A stretch of DNA of 64,000 nucleotides from the NCBI GenBank assembly GCA_020055645.1, contig CM034547.1, positions 44,284,409-44,348,408 on the forward strand, given 5' to 3'. This DNA is from Tomocerus qinae (Eukaryota; Arthropoda; Collembola; Entomobryomorpha; Tomoceridae). Each line of letters opens with the position of its first letter. Position 1 is the first letter of the stretch. Made by a program: the position numbers and the translations under genes. Shown here in pieces: positions 1-12,835 of the stretch. A model generated the notes under the pieces. That model saw only the letters and a list, made by a program, of their open reading frames with translations, was not told the DNA's origin and searched no databases.

Positions 1-2878
1 AATAAAAAGAAGGTTTAATTCTCATGAAAACGCCTAAATAATTTGTGCATCTATTTTGTCAGTTAGTGTCTCGTAACCCACTGCCCAAGTCGTACAAGTA
101 AAGTGGCTTAAAAGGCGGTTAGAGTCACAGCACTTAAAGCAGGTTAAAATGAAAATTGAAGGAAAAACAAAATAAATCAAGAAAAAGTCGCAGTTTGTCA
201 GGAAGTTGGCTTATGTAACTAATGGCTTTCTATCCTTGAAATTATGACTCCCAAAAACTAAGAGAAAATTAGAGCAGCCCTTTTCGTTTGTCGGTCACAT
301 TTATTTACCGAATTAAATTGAATGATGATGGATAGTCAATTTCATGAAATACATTTATTGCCAGAGCACAAATTATAAGAGAAAAGTAGGCTTTGGGCTC
401 TAATTTATTGAAGGGAGTTTCTCAGTTGGTATTAGCATCCCGAGGAGAAACCCATCTATATTAATATGATGCGTAGGTACTATTTCTGTATGTATATAGG
501 TTACTCTTATGAGCTTCATTTTTAAAAAGTCAGGAAACTTTCCATGGGCTACAAGAGTTTAATGTTTTACTACTACCGAAAAACACGGAAATGTGTAACT
601 TACGTTTAGGTTACGTAAGTGCATGTATGTCCATATAGTTTGATACTCGTATGGTAAATATTAATAGGGCAAACATATCTTTCATGTTAGCTCATATGAT
701 AACTTACTACAGCCTGGCTGGTCTGATAACCAGCGCGTGAAAAAAGTTTGCGTCTCTTTCTGGTTCCGTGGTTTCGTTGGTTAGTGTGCATTAAATTAAA
801 TAGTTGGACTAACAAACGTGGCAGAGCAAAGGGGAGTGGTTCGTGTTGACAGGGCTGATATGCTTACTTGGTAAACACGTATAATACATTCACAAAGATT
901 GCTCAATCTTTACAGAAAAAGTAGCTAGTGAAAAAAGTTTCTTTATACATACTTTCTGGTTTACCTTTAAGGAAATGTTTGCACTTATACCTACGCACTT
1001 TTCGGCAATATCTATATTATTCAGCAGCCAAAAAATTGTAAACTTATTTATATCTGTATAAGAGATTTAGATTTCTAGGATATATATTAACAACTATATG
1101 TAGCTTACATGTAATATTTATAGAGATTAAAATGTAAATACTTGTACACCCAAAATACACAGATTGGAAATAACTTGTACAGGGTAAACTTCTTTTAGCA
1201 TCTTTCAATCCAAAAATAAATCTTTAGATGCTATTTGGCAGTCAAATCTTCATCTTTTCAGTTTTTGCGATATACTTATAAATATAATTGTAATATTAAT
1301 AGTACATTCATACCTTTTTATTTGATAATGCAATCTTCAAGACGTAGAATTTTCTCTCCCCATTCAGTTCACTCTTTGAAGGTTAAGGTTAGAGTTAGCA
1401 ATAATTATTTATGTTAGGGCGTTGGATGTTTTACGATTTTTGACTTTTGATCTTCCCTGTATAGCCACACTAAAGTTCGATCGTTTCCGAGCACTCAGTC
1501 CTCGTCCAACTCTTCAGTATATAGATATACTTTCTATGCCTATACAAACTATGTTCTTTGTAACTTTTGTTTTCATAGCTTAATTCGTGTATAAACTTTG
1601 AGTCTTTCTTTATCCCTTACTTATTTATAAAAATCAAGGGAGAGTAGCATCAGAGGAAATGGCTATTAGCGAAATAGGAAAAGTTGGTGTATAACACGTG
1701 AGGAGTTGGGCACTATTCCTTTGATACTTTTTATATTACCAATTGCTATAATAATTTATAGCCTTTCCATATGTACCAAAACATGCAATGTACCTAATAG
1801 GATAATGAGTAGAGCTCTGACACCCACGCTATTTGACTGAGCTAGGAGTATATGTATAGTCTCCAGTCTTGAGTACATAAATTCTATTAAGCATGTTAAC
1901 ATTGATATTGTATTACACAATTTTAGGTATGTACACTTGTTTGGTTTATACTTGTATCAATTGTATAGTTACGTAAGTGTAGTAGAATATCCGTTGAAGA
2001 AACTGAAATTGGAGTTGGGTAGGTAAATTCGTTTTGATATCTGAATCCTTAGGGCTTTGATCAACTGAACTTTTCCGATAGAAAATCCTCTGTGTGGTTC
2101 CCAATAGTATTCCGTGTCCATGAGTTGTAATAAATAGGATAGGACTGGAAATCTATTGATACTAGTGTGTAGAGACATAGAAAACATTATCTAAATATGC
2201 AGTTCTCATGCCATTGCAGTAAATAGATTGCATCAGGTCGGTTTTAGATGGTCAGCTTTGTTTTGGTTTGATCAAAAGTTTGGTCCTCTTGAACTGACGG
2301 CTGTTTCTGTAGTGGTCTGCAATGAGAAGAGAAGATTAGATGGTTAAATTGTTTGTCCATTTAGTATGTGTGCTTTCGGTGACTTTCCATGACATGGTCT
2401 CTTGCAGACGAGTCTCTATTCTATGTGGATATGTAAGACATGTGTAAGTAGCCAAGCAGCCATGAACTGATAAGTACGTTGATACTCATTGTATATAGGA
2501 ATTCTAGCGATTCGCATTACTTGAATTATAAGGTTGAGTGACACTGTTTGTACTAGCATGCCCTGTCTAAATGGAACGTAGTCCACTAAGAGCTATGCAT
2601 GTGGACTGTACACGAACACGAGGAGAGAGACACTAGAGAGAGAAGTGAAGCCGAATAAACTAAACGAACTGTTGTTGAAGTTGAAATTACTACTCGAGAT
2701 AGAATTACTCGGGATTCACATCACACAGCTTGTTTAGTTCGTTCAATTTAGTAGCTAAAGAACCGAGAAAAGTCTGGGAAAAGGAAGGAATTCACTGTAA
2801 ATGATCCGATGGCATATGAGGCTGTAAATGCATGTGCTCCAGCCTTCTTCATACAGGTATCTTCGCCAGAGTGTCCAG

Positions 2879-3142
2879 AAAAGTTGTTTAATCAACTTCT
2901 ATCGTCTTGAAAATATATTATATCGTTTTTAGCAGACTCCTCTCATTGCACAAGACACCTGCTCTACTCATCCTTTCCCCTCTTAAACTCTCCTTCTAAC
3001 ATTCTGTCTGACCTGGCTTTAACTAGTTCAACTCCTGCTTTCTCTTACATCTTCCTATAACATAACCAGTAGCTACTTACTTACTTACATAGATAACCTG
3101 TAGGAGAAAGTTAGCGAGCGAGCTGTTGATTAAACAACTTTT
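2879..3142. repeat. 18-bp inverted repeat pair enclosing 264 bp
   Basis: The sequence AAAAGTTGTTTAATCAAC at 2879-2896 recurs as its exact reverse complement at 3125-3142. Each copy is itself nearly palindromic (GTTG...CAAC). The interior is pyrimidine-rich and non-coding. No target-site duplication is evident (flanks GTGTCCAG and TTCACTGC), so a small foldback or MITE remnant is possible but unproven. Confidence 0.4.
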
Positions 3143-4340
3143 TTCACTGCTCTGATTCTGATTGCACTAACTGTCTGTGGTCTTCTACGTCTACTTTCGA
3201 ATAAATTACATTTTAGATACTTTCTACATCCTAGACAAGTTTAAACACTACGGGCCTTTGTAATTGCATGATAGATCCCTACACATGGTTACCCGTTTTC
3301 TTATTTTGACCACTTTCTCATTAGTTGCTCTAATTAGTTGCTGTAATACTACCTCTTAGATTAATTTTACTAACAATATTCTACATCCAAGAAAACTACA
3401 CATCATAGTCATGCACACACAATCTGTATTTTTATTGTTAATGCATATTGTATGTGAGGATTGAGCACTGACTTTGCCCAATTATCAATTCCTAATTGTA
3501 ATGTCCAAAAAGTGCTCCTGTCGAGTGTTTTTTAGCACTGAAAAACAAGTTGCATTTTAATACAAAATGTAAAATTGGGGCATTTTTGTGTCCAAAATGA
3601 TAATAATGGGATCCCTTTAATATATAATATTAGTAAAAGCAGATGAACAGCAGTCTTTTATTGGTGTTTCAGTTTGTGCAAAGAATAGATGTAAAACAAA
3701 CTATTTTACTAGATGAACCACTTAAAAATATAAATTGAAAGAATTTGCTGGTAAGTAAATAGAAAGTTGGTGTTATATTTCGGGAGCTGTCAGCTGCCTA
3801 GTGAAAGATGCATCTTCTTAGTGGCTAAGATTCAGAAAGATTAAATTCAAAATTTAGAGTGAATTCAGAGGAAGCTTTGAAAGTGTGATGAAAGAGGAAA
3901 AGACGGAAGGGGTGTATATTATGTTGTTGTGCGTAATATAGTATAGGTAGAAAGAACGCATCGGAGATCCCACTTCTTGTTCGTATTCGTCTCATTTTAT
4001 GAAAGAAAAGCCTAAAATCGTCTGTAAATACTTATAGCTAGCAGAAAAGTAAATCCAGAGATGAGAGGGTTCAGTGTTGTGACTTAAGCTTTTGCTTAAT
4101 ACATATTCTGTATCTGAGGCACCTGCCATGTATAATGTATAGGTACGTGAACTGTAGATGTTGGATAGTCACAGGAGTATTGGTAGTAAAGAAGCTTTAG
4201 ATTTTGCATTGCATATCCATTACCGACAAGCGATTTGGTTTCGTTTGGTTAGCAAAGCTTTTTTTAAGCTGTGACTTTGGTCTAAGCGAAATTCAAGTCG
4301 GGTGAAGAGCGTGCGGGTTGAACTGCAATAGTGTGAGTTG

Positions 4341-4530
4341 TAGGAGTCATAGTAGCAGGAGTAGTAACGGAAGAAAAGGAAATAAAGGAGCGATAGTAAA
4401 AAGTGAAGTAAAGCTAAACACTAAAGGATCGAATAGATGAAACGAGAGTAAACGGAGCTGAGGAGAAGGAGGGCTAGAGACTACTACAACAGGACAGAAG
4501 AGGAGTGCAATGCACACAGATCTAGTAGAT
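4341..4530. other. purine-rich strand-asymmetric tract
   Basis: About 190 bp in which the + strand is dominated by A and G (runs such as GGAAGAAAAGGAAATAAAGG and GGAGAAGGAGGG). The opposite strand encodes a low-complexity Leu/Pro/Ser/Phe frame at 4347-4553, which is a by-product of the composition. No function can be assigned. Confidence 0.4.
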
Positions 4531-7500
4531 CCATCTAACCTATCCTCAGCCATGAGTTTACATTTGGAGATATGTGGAAGTTTTTATGTTGTTTACACTA
4601 GGCGAGACTGTATCCATATGAAACAGACGGTTTTGTATAGTTTGGAGTTTAGTGTGTCTATATTATAATATACGGACCCTGTAAGAATGTAAAATAGGAA
4701 GGAACAACAGTCAAGGCAAAAGTCTGATGTAGTTTGGTAGAAACGTAAAGCAGTGGAGACTAGAGACAGCGTGAGTAATATTCCTCAATTTGAATGCAGA
4801 AATAAATTCGTACACGTAATGCGGAATATGTGCGGCAAGGGAGACGGAGCTGGGAGAGTTGGGACTTTTGGCCACTACTGTACTCCTCTCTCTACATAAT
4901 AGTGGAGTGGGTACTGTAGGATGCGTTATGTTGAGATAATATGTTACATAGGGATTTTTATATTACTTTACTTTTTTCCAACTGAATCTGAGCTGACTTG
5001 ACTGAAGGGAACTAAACTCAGTTTTCCTTGTCTCCCTGTCTATTTCTAGTTACAAGCAAAGCAACTAATGCCATGAGAAAAAGAAATTCAGAGAACTTGA
5101 AATTTTTCCCTATTTCCTCCATTTCTTACTCTTCCGACCGTTTACATAGGGCAGGACTATAAAACTAAAGATACTTAAGCGTATCTATTATGCACATAGA
5201 GAGAAGAATAAAGTGTACCTATTCGAATAACGGAACTAGGCCTAATACTCCAGGACGTTTATATACATAAAAGAAGTGAGATCAATGGAATGAGAGCGAA
5301 ATGAAAATGAATGCAAGGCTCAGAACGGATCAGGCAGCTATGATGAGACTATCCAACTTCTTGCTTTCTACTCATGAAGAAAGTGTAGTCTATAGTAAAA
5401 CTATTTATAGTAGGAGTACATAAGAACATAACCGGTTAGGTATGAGGTAATCCAAGTGAGGCTGTATTCTAAAGCCCACAAGTCGTTTTGAGCTTGAATG
5501 GGAATTGTGGCTAAGGAAAAACTACTACTTTGACTTGCAGCATTCACTTTCCGACGCATTCTTGATTTTACATTTCTTTGCCTTTTCCTCAATTCTCTTG
5601 TCTTCCTATGCATTAATGCAGATTTAACCAGTTTTCGCTTTCTTTCTAACTTCACTACATTACATTACGTAGGCAGTTAATACTGCTTAAATGGAGATCT
5701 CACTAGCTAAGACGATGAAATCATTTAAAAAAGAGAATTCCGCCCTACTTTCCTGTCGGTATTTACATAAAATATCTTACCTACTAACTGTGGCATCACA
5801 AATGTTGTGCCATTCTTTCAATGACTCAAGGCTATTTTCAATAAAAAGTTGGGTTTTTTGCAATAGTTATAATAGTTCTCCTATGCTAATGCTTCAGTTG
5901 GGTTGTAGGCGGAGGTATCTGTTATTCTATGCAAATGGGTTTGACTATAGGTACTTATTATGATGTGTGCTATCTACATGTACCTAAATACGCTCTGAGC
6001 ATTCAAATTTTCACTAGCAAGAGCTGAACAAGGTAAAAGTAATTTCACTTTGAGATGAGAGACATGAATCATGCATAACTAAGCATGCTAATAGTTCTTC
6101 TGAAGGACTGTCATCCCACGTCCCACCAACTTTCATTCTATAAACATTAAAATTTCATTCTAAAGTGTCCCACATGCAATAATAATGAAACAATTTCAGA
6201 AAAGACAATACATCATGCATGCATTTTCAACATCAAATAATAAAAGTAAGGGAGATGGGACAAACTAACTACACTCTTGCTCCTCGTACTGAAAATACCA
6301 TTTTACTCTGCTTTTATCATTTATGATAGGACACAAAAGTGCTTTTCGCCACAAAAGCCACCTGGAAAGTGTCACCAGACATGTCGGTTTTTGAATTAGG
6401 GCATCGTATGTTACCAAAACCTTGTTTGACAACCATTACGTGGAACCAAACAAATTATTTCACAAAATCAATTTCTGGGATACATGTTGCAATGACTGAC
6501 TACGAGGCACAGCTTGTATCTATGTCTGAAGCATCTCAGTTTAGCAAACTACATGTTATGATGAAATGTGTCTTGGAAATATATAGCTTTGGTAAATAGA
6601 GGCATTAGCCACGAAACAAGTAAATAATGTTCACCGGAATGGCTGAAGAGGAGATAAAACAATGGATCAAAATGAAATTATGTGTTTCTGGCTTGGTTTG
6701 GCCTGTATGACGGCGAATTAGCAGATTAGCCAAAAGCCAGATACGGAAAGGAGCTACCAACAGGAGTAACTAGCCAGAAACCAAAGAGAAATGTTGAATT
6801 GAGGAGGGCCGGACAGGGAAAACAAAACCAACGATGTACTAAATACATAAATACATAAGTAAGCATCCTGCAGAGCTGAAACATCAAGACTAACAAGGCT
6901 AATGGTTACAATTTGATTTTGTTTGTTCCGGTGGAAGAGCATGATGAAGGGAGTCAAGTCAACTTCAAGAGTCAAGGAAAAGCAATTTTCCATGCATTGT
7001 ACTGTGTTGATATCTGTATTCAAGATACTATATAGGTTAAGTACTTTACTACCTTCACATATTGTGTATAAAAAACATATTACTTAGGTATCCACACTAC
7101 AATTTGAGATGTATTCTGATTCTGCACTGCACTGCGTATTTTATTGGCTCTCTGGGGATAGAACTAGGACTGGAAACCAGTAATAAGTTATTAGAGACTC
7201 TAAGTAATCACTCAGAATTGATTATGTCAGCACAAAATAACGAGACATAACGGAGAGGGAGGGAAAAGGATTAGTGTAAGGGGAGTTCTGTGGAAATAGA
7301 AACATTGTAACACATTTTCGTGGCTTATTATTAGATGGCTTATCTCTAGCTGAAAGAAGTGGCTAAGATATAGTTGGAAAAGGAACTTATATTTAGTAAC
7401 ACATAATAAACATGATGCGTGACTGTATGTAACTAAGTTAGGAGATTTGAGAAGCTACAGGCAAATCTGGTGATGTTGAGGAAGTAGCTGAACAAGTCAA

Positions 7501-10500
7501 AAGAGGTTTTTCTTTGCTTGATCTTTTGACATTGATGTAGTCTGCAGTTGACACATATCACTTGCATCTGCCTTCCTATGGACTTGTTAGTCAGCATTTT
7601 ATCTGTATTAGTTAACTTTGTTTTTTCTTCGTCTTGATTCGAGTTCACTTCACGTTCATATTCATGCTGTGTTAAGAACAAGTATTTCTGTCAGTACGCT
7701 CCTACTTATCCACGGGGAAATCCCAGTTTCCTTCCACTTAAAGATTCACAGATTTAAGGAGTAGATTCCGTTGATGGACGCACGGATGCAAATTTTCACT
7801 GGTGGGTATTGTTATCTTGTACTTTTCCATTCTTGAACTTGGCTCAAGTTAGTTCACCAAGTAAACATACCACCACTACAAGAAATGGAAAGTGGATTGA
7901 AAATTTGAAAGGAACAAGTCAATTGGAAAACCTTCCATCATTTTTTGCCCGACAGAAGAAGAATCTTTTCTAGGTACGTATCTGAATTATTTACATTCAA
8001 AGCAAAATCACACTTTGATATTTTCTCAACAGCAGTAAAGGTTGTAGGAAGTCAGAATGCATTATGGTATTGGGTACATAGTAGTAGGGGAATATTGAGT
8101 GAAGCACTTTGACTTCACATTACATTGCAATTTCTACATCCTTGGATCTATTTGTATAATAGTTCTCTCTAGGTCTAGGTAGAAGTTTTTGTGGCCAAAG
8201 TAAATAGTAATCTCACAGGCATTTAGTTTCCGATTTTCCTCTTTTCTCGATTCTAAATCCGTCTGACTGCGTGTATGTACTCCACTATCTAGTTACCTAA
8301 CCTAATCTTAAGCACTTTTCCTCCAGACTGCACGAGAAAGCAAACATGAAAATAAAATAAAACAGAATAATGATGCATTGACAGGACGTTAAATGCTTTC
8401 ATTCCCCTCTCTCTAGAAACAAACAGGAGAGATTGATTGTCTTGTAAATCTTGGAGCTTTGCCTGCCACAAATTCTGATTAGAATCGATACAGCCATAAA
8501 AACACGGATTGTCGACGTAAATGTGCGTCGCACTCCAATTTTATGCCTTTCCTTGCTGATGGAGAGAGCAAGTGTACGAGTCTGGAGAAACTGCAGTGTA
8601 TTTTGCAAAATAACATTTACGTTTTCCTCCGTGGTACTTATGTACACATTTTTGTACTCTACCTACTGTTATAAGTATGTAAAATGTAGTAGCACACGTA
8701 ATATGCCATTAAGATTGAGGAGGTATGCAAAGTGTAATGTAATTCTACACGTAATAACGACTCGCTCTTAGCTATGTTATGCAGTTTAACACTGATATCA
8801 GACTTCCTTAGAGCCATCATGTTAATGCCGAGTATTATACCGAGTTTTTGTTACTCGTGTGTGCGTACGTACACGTTTTATTTTATCGTCTCCCTTGAAA
8901 TAGTACGTACTGCAATATGCATGCATTTACAATCTTTACGCATATCTACAAACGTTTTAGCTAGTTTGTAAATCCTATGCGGAAGAATATTTACTATTTA
9001 AACTCCTTTTCCAAAGTGCGCGTGTATTACATCCATTTACTATAAGCACTTGTACATTGTGTGAATGTGAAAAATAGGCTTTTGCAAACTGCATTGTGCT
9101 TGCGTAAGATATATTTGTGCAACCATATAATAAAATACATTGGGTGAGACGCAATAAAATTATTTGATTTGGGAAAATATGAGAGAGTGTATTGCATATG
9201 TGTAGAAAAGCAAAAGTTTGTATTGTAGCGCTAATAGCACATTCAATAAAACCTAGAATTTGCCAGATTTTCTAGATTATTTTTGAACACGAAATTTAAT
9301 GAAACTTTCAAAGACGTTCTGAGAATCCTCTTGGGATTCTTCTTCGTCTGTGAACGTATTCAATTGCATATTCGTTAGTCATTAAGTTTCTCTCTGAACA
9401 AGATTTCGGAAATAATCAACAATGCCATTTCTGTCCTCCGCTTGTTGAATTACTCGTGGATATAATAATGTTTCATATTTTATAAAGTCAGGTAAGATTA
9501 ACAACCGATCCATTAAAACTTGCAGGCAAAAAATCTTCATCAAAAGCGTAACAAATTGATTTCCTCCGATTTCAATGAAAATTAGTGAAAAATTGACCGA
9601 AAATTTCCAGATATTGGTTTGGATTTTACCATCATCAGATATTTATACATAGGTCAATTAAAAGGAATATGATTTTTGTATATCCGATTGTTTGACAGAA
9701 CTTTTAGTTTACTCTTTATATAAGGGGCTATTGTTATAAGCAGTAGGAGGATAAGATTGTCGGCAAGAATTGCTTAGGCTAATAAACTTCATTTGTCTAT
9801 TAAACAGACAAAATAGTAGCCTCAAGGATACAGTTCTATTTTAACTTTAAATTGTAATAAAGCTACTTTGTGAATCTTCTTTTGAATATTAGACTTGTAC
9901 ACGTTCAGTAGGCTGGATATTACATAATCTACTGATTCAATATAATCAGAATGTAATAAAGCAAGAGTTTTCGCAATTTTCTCTGTAATATATTTTACTC
10001 TTTAAGTTAGTAGTACGAAAGCTCTCCACTTCATTCCACTCAACTCAACTGTGAATTTTTCTCCATGCAAAACGAAATAAGGAGGGAGGAGGGAGAATGT
10101 CTAATAGAGCTCATTCACTTTGTATAGCAAACAAATCTTGCATATTTAACTGTAAATCTCATGTATTCCAAAGCTAAAACTGTTTCCAGCTGTTTTGTTG
10201 CTTGCCATGTAGAATACTTAAATACAATATACAACAGCACATACTGTCATGTTTACTTTGTAAAACAACGTAGTTCATTTCCGGAGAAATTGTACTTTTC
10301 CGAGTAAATACTACATAGAAGAAAGAATGCTTTAGTTATTAGCTTTTCTAAATTCAAAAACTGACGATGAACTGCTATGTGAACAAAATCTACACAAGTA
10401 CTTTGTGTAGGAGTAGGTTGAAACTAACAAGTTTACATTTTCATACTGCCCATTATTACAGCATTAAAGAACAAGACACGTGCCAGATACATATTACTGA

Positions 10501-12780
10501 TACGGAAGTGGGAGTTATTGCATGCCTACTTCTTGTATCAAATGTATATAGGTACTATGAAATAAAAAATATGCACATAATTTAGTAGAAAATATAATAG
10601 TAAATAGTATACATGTGCTATGTAATAATAAAGATAATAATGTGTAGCACGAGATGTAGGGAAAGTTTTTTTGTGTACTACAAATTCTTGATGCGGAGAT
10701 TCATAAGTGCCTACACTACAATGTTATTATACTTATTAGAATAATGTGGATATAAGGAGAAACTCTTCTTTTCTCAGATGTACTTACTTTTCCCATGTCT
10801 GTACTTATAAACATTATTATATTTTTGCGTTTAAGCTATAGAAGTTTAGGTATTCTTCTCAGTATTTTCCTCATTTACTTTATGTGTGTACATATACATT
10901 ACTCAGAGATTAATTTTGATATTTTTGGGTGCAGCACGCAGATTAAATGTTCTTGGCCTGTGATATTCTCGGCCCGAAAAGACACAAGTATCTCTCCTCG
11001 ATCTCCATATCTATCTCACAACTTTCTTTAAAAGATAAAAGAATATTGTCTTTCATTTTGTCGGGATGGGCTACAAGATGTAGGCCATAGTCTGAGATAA
11101 TGCAAAATTGAAGGAACTCTCCCAGAAAAAGAAACTACCACATTGCCATTAAAGGCAGAGTAAACAGTAATTTTGATGGAAATTATTATTTTGCATTTCT
11201 TTGTAAAAGAAACTTGCCCAGTTTAGTTAGTTGGGGAAAGAGCGTTTTTATATTCCTATTGGGAACGGTATGTGCCTCACGGACCTACTTTATTATAATG
11301 CGGATGTTACGTAGGTACCTATATGTACTTGGCAAAGTTGACTCTACCTTTGAATACTTGAATACATACCCAACCCCTCTCCAGAATGCTCCAGTTGGTA
11401 AAAATGAACTGAACTTACATCAGTAAGCTAAAAGTATGTTATTTACGATTATGCAAACACATTTGAAAGATTAAACTCTATGAGAGAGTCCCACCCACAC
11501 ATAGAATACATAACAGAGTCCTGATGCGACAAACTACTGTCAACCGTTTAAATAATATACGATCTTCTAAGATATCTCTATGTTGTGTATATCTACACTT
11601 CTTGTACTACGTTAACATATCGCTAACAACGGGTGTTACGTTATCTTCTACAGTTCAGTCAGTTAACTTGAATATGCTGCGATATGAAGTGTTATTATTA
11701 TCTCCTATAAAAAGATACTGCACAATTCCTTCCACTTCAGTTCAACAACTCTGTTTATGTTTACTATCGAAGAAAGACAAAAATGTCTATTTTACGCAGT
11801 TTGCCTATAAAATACAATATACTGCTATCATTACACCCAAAAGATCAACTCAAGTGCCTGCGTATGTATTCATCCTTAGTAGTTGAAATAGATATGCATT
11901 CTAGTTCTTAATGTTGGTTCTCGAAAATACTGTCTGCAATGCATTTTCCTCGTAGGGAGATTCTGGATAAATGTTAATTATAAATGGCATGCGAATTTCA
12001 AAAGAAATTGACATTAAAATGTATGTCCTGTGAAATTTAATTTGTTAATTGAATCAACGAAAGCCCTATCTAAGAGCAGAGACAAATGATACCAGGAAAT
12101 CTCAAATAGTAATTTATAATGAGACTACAAACATAGGGACAACTACATTCGTGATCAAAGGTTAGCCTTGAAGAGTTTTGGTGCATGAGACAATGTAAAT
12201 ATTGTTTCGTGTTTTTGAAGGCTTCTCATAAAGTGACACTGCCCTAAGATCAGTTTGATGTGCTTGGGTACTACAAAGAAAATGTAAGAAGGAAACAACA
12301 AAATGGGTTCTTATAGGTAATACTGTCCCGAATGGAGTACCTCACACAGTTCTTGGAAATTTAAGCAGATACAACGTTTATTTTATTAAGTACTTTCTTG
12401 GGTCGATACATACCGTATTTTCCAAACCTAGGTTCATTGTCTGTTATTTCTGTTACTTGCTAACCTGGATGGGGATGGTAGAATGCAGAAGGGCGATATA
12501 ATCTCTCAAAATTGTCGTTTGAATTTGACTTGGCTAAAAAGTGTTCTTAGAATTATTTTCATAGATGCTATGTCCAAGTACTTTGTGTAAGTGTAAATCG
12601 TTGAATCAACAACGTTGATGATTAAATGATGACTATCCACCAGTAATATGTAGTATTAGTAATTCGGTATTTCAACACCGAAACTAATTTCTTCAATTTG
12701 GAGTATTGAGAGTAACGAAAAAGTAATATTAATTCGACCCTTACGGTATGGTAGAGAATAGAAGTGTGCTGACAACTGAA

Positions 12781-12835
12781 TTTATGAAGGAAAGAGTCTA
12801 GTGAAAGAATAAAGCTGTCCTTTGAGGCTATCTTT
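12781..12835 (+). repeat. diverged interspersed repeat, copy 1
   Basis: This segment shares the ordered motifs TTTATGAAGGA, then AAAGCTGTCCT, then CTATCTTT with 21531-21595 at similar spacing. The similarity is imperfect and non-coding. The two are probably old copies of one repeat family, but the alignment is by eye and short. Confidence 0.35.

Larger units (their letters stand above)
1..12000. other. gene-poor AT-rich tract, part 1
   Basis: No exon with a recognisable domain or credible splice structure was found on either strand. Open frames here are at most about 120 codons and read as chance, with irregular composition and no family resemblance. Visible structure: an 18-bp inverted repeat at 2879-2896 / 3125-3142, a pyrimidine-rich stretch at about 2935-3060, a purine-rich stretch at about 4341-4530, and a short GGA-type G-rich run at 10081-10096. 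I saw no tRNA-like cloverleaf, rRNA similarity or CRISPR array. It could be intergenic or part of a very long intron of a gene whose exons lie outside the window. Confidence 0.6.

Noticed and set aside
5401..5655. 84-codon Lys/Arg-rich frame (-)
   Set aside because: Basic stretch reflects a local AG-rich composition; no homology recognised.
8399..8971. Several open frames of 65-106 codons on both strands
   Set aside because: Overlapping in conflicting frames, no domain, no splice context; composition looks non-coding.
11524..11886. 120-codon open frame (+)
   Set aside because: No recognisable domain, irregular composition, no start context or poly(A) support.
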